Assembly (NCBI GenBank): GCA_050952125.1
Contig: JBMNKK010000003.1
Coordinates: 124,001-188,000, forward strand
Direction of reading: 5' to 3'
Origin: UBA3951 sp050952125
Lineage (GTDB): Bacteria; Bacillota; Sulfobacillia; Fermentithermobacillales; Fermentithermobacillaceae
DNA length: 64,000 bases
The notes beneath the pieces are model-generated. The model made no database searches. It was not told the origin of the DNA and worked only from the letters and a program-made list of their open reading frames with translations. The position numbers and the translations under genes are program-made. Below are positions 59,549-64,000 of the stretch, piece after piece; the first letter of the stretch is position 1, and each line of letters begins with the position of its first letter.

Positions 59549-60847
59549 TTGCCTGACAAGGAAGTCATAGACAGGCTTAGAGAGATGATCAAGGGCCTTG
59601 AGTCGAGGGAACCTCATCTGCCCCCGCCTGCAGCAGCTCTTGAGGAGATGCTGCCCGGCGATACGGAAGGCGGACCGGACACTGGTTGCCGGGCCGGTTA
59701 CCGCATCCCTTACGCATCCAAGGCCGCCGATATCCCGTTTCTCCGTACGGATACGCGGGAGGAAAAGGACTACTCCGTGATTACCACCGTATATGGAGAA
59801 GGAGCGACGCCGGAGCTGTTACCCCCTCCCGAAGGCTCGCTTCCCGGATTCCAATCGCTGGAGCCTTGCCTGGACACTCTAGAAAACTGGGTCTACCTTG
59901 ACATTGAGACAACCGGCCTTATGGGGGCCGCAACAATAGCCTTCCTCATCGGCCTCGGCGAATGGACCGGAGAAGGTTTCCGCATCGACCAGTACTTCCT
60001 CACCGACAGGCAAGGCGAGGAAGCCATGCTTGAGGCGATAGGCAAAGTCCTTGAAGGCCGGCGCGTGCTGGTCACGTTCAACGGCAAGGCTTTCGACGTG
60101 CCGGTTATCCAGTCAAGGTACGTGATGGCAGCCATGAGGCCGCCTGTGCCTCTCGCGTCTCACCTGGATTTCCTCTCCCTCACCAGGAGGATGGGCAGGC
60201 GCACCAATTACGGCCAGAGTCTAAAGGAAGCCGTGCGGCGGTTCACAGGCGTCGTAAGGAGCGGCGACATTCCGGGCCACATGATCCCTGCTCTCTATTT
60301 CGTCTACGAGCGCGAGGGCGATCCTTCGATACTTCTCCCCGTCATCAAACACAACAGACTCGATGTGCTGGATATGGCATGTTTGACTTGGGTGTTCGGT
60401 CACATCCTGACCGCCGGCGCTCGGGCGGGTGACCCCGAGTCACTGGCGGGCGCAGGGAAGCTTCACCTTAAGCGCGGCAACCTTGAGCTCGCCCGAAAGT
60501 GCCTTGAGAGCGCATGCCGCGATGCCCCCGAACTCGGGAGGACGTCTGTGGATACGGAAGCTTCCAGGCTCAGGCTCTTAGGGCAAGTCCTCCGGAAGCA
60601 GTCGGATTGGGAAGGCGCAGTGTCCGCCTTGGAGGCTTTGGTATCGACCGGGTGCGCTAAGGACGAAGACTATTTGAGCCTTGCCAGGTGCTACGAATTG
60701 GGCAGCGGCGACCTAGAGAAGGCTATGGAAGTGGCCAGGCAGGCCCTCTTGAGGCACGAGATAGCCATGACCGAAGCGCCTGAATCTCTTAAGAGCCGCA
60801 TCCGCAGGCTTGAGCGGAGGCTATCCAAGCTCTCGGGTTCGGCGTAG
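59549..60847 (+). CDS. mrfB: MrfB (YprB) DEDD exonuclease with C-terminal TPR-like region
   Basis: This 432-residue protein has an RNase H-like DEDD exonuclease domain: YLDIETTGLMG (Asp and Glu), VTFNGKAFDVPVIQSR (Asp) and the final Asp in KHNRLDVLDMACL. The C-terminal third is helical with TPR-like repeats (GKLHLKRGNLELARKCLESA, ARCYELGSGDLEKAMEVARQAL). It acts with MrfA in excision of DNA adducts. The start is TTG 59549 with a weak GAGG site upstream. Confidence 0.93.
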   Translation: MPDKEVIDRLREMIKGLESREPHLPPPAAALEEMLPGDTEGGPDTGCRAGYRIPYASKAADIPFLRTDTREEKDYSVITTVYGEGATPELLPPPEGSLPGFQSLEPCLDTLENWVYLDIETTGLMGAATIAFLIGLGEWTGEGFRIDQYFLTDRQGEEAMLEAIGKVLEGRRVLVTFNGKAFDVPVIQSRYVMAAMRPPVPLASHLDFLSLTRRMGRRTNYGQSLKEAVRRFTGVVRSGDIPGHMIPALYFVYEREGDPSILLPVIKHNRLDVLDMACLTWVFGHILTAGARAGDPESLAGAGKLHLKRGNLELARKCLESACRDAPELGRTSVDTEASRLRLLGQVLRKQSDWEGAVSALEALVSTGCAKDEDYLSLARCYELGSGDLEKAMEVARQALLRHEIAMTEAPESLKSRIRRLERRLSKLSGSA

Positions 60848-60969
60848 TTTACATAGAGATGCCGCGCGACTCCGTTGCGTTATATGCTCCCGTTTCTCCA
60901 CATAAACATTAGGTATCCAGCGGGGCGAGGGCTTGCTCTTGCCCGACGCGTAAGGAGGGTGGAGAACCG

Positions 60970-61704
60970 GTGGTCATCTACCTTAGGCCGGCCACGCGGG
61001 TGCGGATCGTGGCCGTTCTTTCCGTGATCCTGGTCGTGCTTGGCGTAAGAGCAGGCATTTCCGTTCAGCCGGGTCCCGTTGAAGTATCCGCCAAAATCCT
61101 CCCCATCACCCACGTGGGCACCTCTCTGCCGGAAGTAGGGCTCGTTGTGGACGTCACCTCAGGCGGACCTGAGCAGGTGAACGCCTGCCTTGCAGCCCTC
61201 GATTCTCTTGGCGCCAAGGCAACATGGTTCGTGACGGCCACGTTCGCCGAAGCCGAGGAGGCGGTCGTCAAAGAAATCGAGGCAAAGGGCCATGAGCTGG
61301 GTGTGAAAGGAACCGGCGAGAAGCGGATCGACAACTTGCCGGAGGCCGAGATAAGAGACCGGCTGCAAAGGGCGAGGCAGGCTCTGCTTAAGGCCGGGAT
61401 AGAGGCCGCGCCGTTCCTGTATCCGCCCGGGCAGCGCTACAGCGACAAGCTGGTTTCTCTCGCCTTTGAGAATGGCTACCAGGCAGTGAAGCCGGGCATT
61501 GACCTCACCCGAATGAAGGGCAAAGAAGACGGCGCGAGCCAGAAAATCGCCGGTGACTTGGCCGCGGGCGATATCCTACTGATGAGAGTCGAGAAAAAAG
61601 GCGTTGTCCCGGCCGAAAAGTACCTTGCCGCTCTCTCCGGAGTCATCAAGGAGAAGAACCTCACCGTGGTCACTCTTTCCGGCCTGTTCAGAGGAGTCCA
61701 GTAG
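60970..61704 (+). CDS. NodB-like polysaccharide deacetylase homologue, probably inactive
   Basis: This 244-residue protein has a membrane anchor or signal (VRIVAVLSVILVVLGVRAGI) and a divergent NodB-type barrel. The catalytic TFDDGP motif appears as VVDVTSGGP, so the second Asp is lost, and the HxxxH metal pair is missing in GHELGVKGTGEKRI. The later FLYPPGQRYSD segment matches the family's arginine/proline motif only in part. It may bind polysaccharide or regulate rather than deacetylate. GTG 60970 has AAGGAGGG upstream. Confidence 0.78.
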   Translation: MVIYLRPATRVRIVAVLSVILVVLGVRAGISVQPGPVEVSAKILPITHVGTSLPEVGLVVDVTSGGPEQVNACLAALDSLGAKATWFVTATFAEAEEAVVKEIEAKGHELGVKGTGEKRIDNLPEAEIRDRLQRARQALLKAGIEAAPFLYPPGQRYSDKLVSLAFENGYQAVKPGIDLTRMKGKEDGASQKIAGDLAAGDILLMRVEKKGVVPAEKYLAALSGVIKEKNLTVVTLSGLFRGVQ

Positions 61705-61715
61705 CATCCGGATCG

Positions 61716-62885
61716 CTAAAACACCCGCAAGCGGACCAAGCTCTTTGTGAGCCAAGACGCGGCGCGTACGGCCAGTGATGCGGGGGTCTTGGAACTGACA
61801 TAGGCCCCCGTCATCAACTCAGCGCGCCCAACCACGTCGCTTCCGAGGTAGACGTAAGCCCTTCCGATCACCGTACCACGACGGCACGGCGCTACCACTT
61901 TGTCGGGCAGGTCGAAACGAAGGTCGAGGCCCGATGCGAATATCGGTACGCACGCCAAGAGATCCGTCTTTGGCACGACGGCAACCTTGTCACGCATCGC
62001 TCCCTTGCACGGAACCTCAAGCAGAGTCTCACCTGCCTTCGCGAGACTGGCGACGCGGAAGTTGTTGAAGCCGTAGTCGAGGAGGGCCGTTGAATCAGAC
62101 CAGCGGTCATGGCTGGCAAGGACGACCGACAACAGCCGTGTGTCTCCCCTCGTTGCGGATGCTACGAGGCACTGCCCCGCCGATTCGGTGGTACCGGTCT
62201 TGACGCCGTCGGCTCCCAGGTAGAGCCACAGCAGCCGGTTGGTGTTGCCGAGAGATATCTTGGTATCGCCTTCGGCATCGATAACGTCTTTCTCTTTAGT
62301 GGCGACCAGGCGTTTGAAGAACGGGTGTTTGAGGCACGTCCGCGCGATCAGGGCAAGATCGAATGCCGTGGTGTAGTGATTCGGATCGGTCAGTCCGTGC
62401 GGATTGCGGAACCGCGTATTCAGAGCGCCTATCTCTCTTGCCCGTTCATTCATCATATCGAAAAAGCGTTCCGCAGTCCCTCCCACGTGCTCGGCGATTG
62501 CCCAAGCCGCGTCGTTTCCGGAGTTCAGCATGAGGCCGTAGAGAAGGTTCTCAAGCGAGAAAACGTCGCCCGTCTTTAGGTACATACTGGAGCCGGGCTG
62601 AGAGGCGGCTTCTGCGCTTACGGTCACCAAGTCCTCCAGTCGCCCGTGTTCCAGGGCCAAGAGCGCCGTCATCATCTTGGTGATGCTCGCGGGATGCATC
62701 CTTGTGAAAGCGTTCTTGTCGTAGAGGAGCGCGCCCGTTTGCCACTCCATGAGAGCGGCAGCGTAACAGCTGACGCTCGGGCGATCGGGCCTCCGGTAAA
62801 CGGCGGCGTGGGCCGACGGTACCCCGGCGGGCCAGGACAAGAACGTGATAAGGATAGCTAGAACGAGGGCGATCCTTCGCTTCAT
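61716..62885 (-). CDS. dacF: D-alanyl-D-alanine carboxypeptidase (DacF/PBP5 family)
   Basis: This 389-residue exported enzyme trims the terminal D-Ala of peptidoglycan stem peptides. It has a signal peptide (IALVLAILITFLSWPAG), the active-site SITK (in HPASITKMM), SGN (in LNSGNDAAWA) and KTG (in DGVKTGTTESAG). A C-terminal PBP5-type beta domain follows. DacF acts on spore cortex in Bacillus, and the symbol is by similarity only; a vegetative DacA is the alternative. It ends 12 bases from the convergent NodB-like gene. Confidence 0.9.
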   Translation of the reverse strand: MKRRIALVLAILITFLSWPAGVPSAHAAVYRRPDRPSVSCYAAALMEWQTGALLYDKNAFTRMHPASITKMMTALLALEHGRLEDLVTVSAEAASQPGSSMYLKTGDVFSLENLLYGLMLNSGNDAAWAIAEHVGGTAERFFDMMNERAREIGALNTRFRNPHGLTDPNHYTTAFDLALIARTCLKHPFFKRLVATKEKDVIDAEGDTKISLGNTNRLLWLYLGADGVKTGTTESAGQCLVASATRGDTRLLSVVLASHDRWSDSTALLDYGFNNFRVASLAKAGETLLEVPCKGAMRDKVAVVPKTDLLACVPIFASGLDLRFDLPDKVVAPCRRGTVIGRAYVYLGSDVVGRAELMTGAYVSSKTPASLAVRAASWLTKSLVRLRVF

Positions 62886-63012
62886 ACAAAGATAGTATTG
62901 GCTGTTTGCCCGGGCTATGAACTTGAAGGGGCGCTCGGCGACCTCCTTGAGGAGGCGCCAAGCACCCCGAAACTTGTCTTTGACTTATTCCGTTTGGTCT
63001 ATTGGGTCTACC

Positions 63013-64000
63013 TTATTCGGCCGTTATCGAGGACCTGAAGACGAGGTCCTTCACCGGGCCGAACTCTCCTGCCGGCCCCATATCCTGTCCGTTGACCAAC
63101 AGGTTCATCACCCACGGCTTGCCCGCCCTTATCGTGATCTCCGAGTCGGCCGACAACTCCACTACCTCTTCAGGGCTGAGCGTGCGCTCAAACGCGAACT
63201 CTCCGTCGATTGTCACGCTGACCCAGCAGTATGCATCGCTTTCGGAAGCCAACTTGAGCACCAACTCTACGGGAGTCCTGTCTACTGACCATACGCTTTT
63301 CTCGGCAGTCGGATCTTCCCTCATTACCACGGGTGCGGGAGGCTCCACCGGTTCGGAACCCGGGTCAGGTTCTACGGGATCCGCTCCCGGGCCACCCGGT
63401 ATGTTGTCTCCTGTCGCGGGAAGTCCTCCGGACGGGTCTTCCCCTAAAGACGGCGGGTTCTCGCCACTCGAAAGCCCGATCAGTTCCGGCCGGTAGACGA
63501 CAACGTAATAAGCCGCACATGCCACGAGCACCAGCGCCAAGAACACCCAGACCGGGCTTCCCCTGCGGCGCCTTTCCGAGGGCATCCTACGCCTTCTCAC
63601 GGCCGAGCGATCCGGCTTGTCCGCGCCAGAGTCAAGTGTCGCGGCTGCCGGAGTGTCGTCCAGTTCCACGCGCCTTACCCCGGAAGTCCCGGTTGCGGGA
63701 GTCTCCGGCGGCGCAGGCTTCGCGGCCGGCTGAGGCGTAGGCGCGGCGGGAGGCCGTGCGCGGAAGTCTTTGGGGCGGGCCGCTTCTTCCTCGGCTTCTC
63801 TCTCTATTTCGCCGTATCTGTTGGAGAACTCAGTCCCGTCGAGGCCGAGGAACGACGCGTAAGTCTTAAGGAAAGCTCGGAAATACGTCTTACCGGGAGA
63901 TACTGAGTCGTCACCCTCTTCTACGGCGGTGAGATACTTCGTACGTATCTTGGTTCTGTCAGATACCTGCTCCAATGACATCCCCAACTCTTCGCGCCTT
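63013..64000 (-). CDS. RodZ-like protein: HTH, membrane helix and DUF4115-type C-terminus (5' end cut)
   Basis: The reading frame runs off the right edge, since codons before TTG 63987 read RREEL, as in RodZ-type HTH starts. The visible part has the HTH (LEQVSDRTKIRTKYLTAVEEGD), a long Pro/Ala/Glu linker, a membrane helix (VWVFLALVLVACAAYYVVVY) after an Arg-rich stretch, and an external DUF4115-like domain (SDAYCWVSVTIDGEFAFERTL). RodZ links MreB to cell-wall growth. The gene lies upstream of the carboxypeptidase gene on the same strand. Confidence 0.85.
   Translation of the reverse strand, partial: RREELGMSLEQVSDRTKIRTKYLTAVEEGDDSVSPGKTYFRAFLKTYASFLGLDGTEFSNRYGEIEREAEEEAARPKDFRARPPAAPTPQPAAKPAPPETPATGTSGVRRVELDDTPAAATLDSGADKPDRSAVRRRRMPSERRRRGSPVWVFLALVLVACAAYYVVVYRPELIGLSSGENPPSLGEDPSGGLPATGDNIPGGPGADPVEPDPGSEPVEPPAPVVMREDPTAEKSVWSVDRTPVELVLKLASESDAYCWVSVTIDGEFAFERTLSPEEVVELSADSEITIRAGKPWVMNLLVNGQDMGPAGEFGPVKDLVFRSSITAE

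Overview
The window looks like chromosomal DNA of a spore-forming, motile member of the Bacillota (Firmicutes), most likely a deep Clostridia or Limnochordia-type anaerobe. The reasons are the sporulation genes (spoVK, spoVS, a DacF-type carboxypeptidase), the Bacillus-like neighbourhoods (spoVK-hflX-ynbB, miaB-mutS-mutL-miaA-hfq, recA-recX-rny-ymdB-spoVS, cysteine desulfurase-thiI, mrfA-mrfB), RNase Y, strong AGGAGG-type ribosome sites, frequent GTG and TTG starts, and a moderately high GC content. Two complete peptide ABC importers plus the end of a third, and an ADP-forming acyl-CoA synthetase, suggest energy from peptide and amino-acid fermentation. This lifestyle is an inference. No tRNA, rRNA, transposase, prophage or CRISPR array was seen.

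Layout. 1-7.0 kb: the tail of one Dpp/Opp operon followed by a complete one. The last ATPase gene of the two is the same to within one synonymous base, so a tandem operon duplication is likely. 7.0-10.9 kb: envelope genes (NlpC/P60 lipoprotein, LysM protein), a small acidic protein and lexA, with several LexA-type palindromes between the last two. 10.9-22.3 kb (minus strand): ynbB, hflX, spoVK, a YHS protein, hfq, miaA, mutL, mutS, miaB. 22.3-28.0 kb (minus): a second complete peptide importer. 28.4-34.0 kb: a flagellin gene with two large glycosyltransferase genes, one fused to a methyltransferase. 34.2-37.5 kb: tRNA thiolation genes (thiI, a cysteine desulfurase, a TtcA homologue). 37.4-46.9 kb: an HTH protein, the acyl-CoA synthetase, PHP phosphoesterase, spoVS, ymdB, rny, recX, recA, with a probable unannotated structured RNA between recX and rny. 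46.9-52.4 kb (minus): thpR, cinA, a short FtsH-like protease with a membrane partner, and rimO. 52.4-53.6 kb: a 30/78-bp composite repeat array touching a gene for a winged-helix plus PD-(D/E)XK-type nuclease. 53.7-64 kb: FeoA/FeoB-like genes, a spore or wall amidase, mrfAB, a NodB-like pseudoenzyme, a D,D-carboxypeptidase and the start of a RodZ-like gene cut by the window edge.

The most unusual items are (1) the repeat array and nuclease module at 52428-53619, (2) the roughly 200-nt candidate RNA at 44968-45169, (3) the LexA operator cluster at 10223-10299 with a matching site at recA, and (4) the duplicated transporter operon whose upstream copy carries a remnant of the neighbouring membrane-protein gene. 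All functional calls are from reading the translated sequences and motifs; no database search was run.
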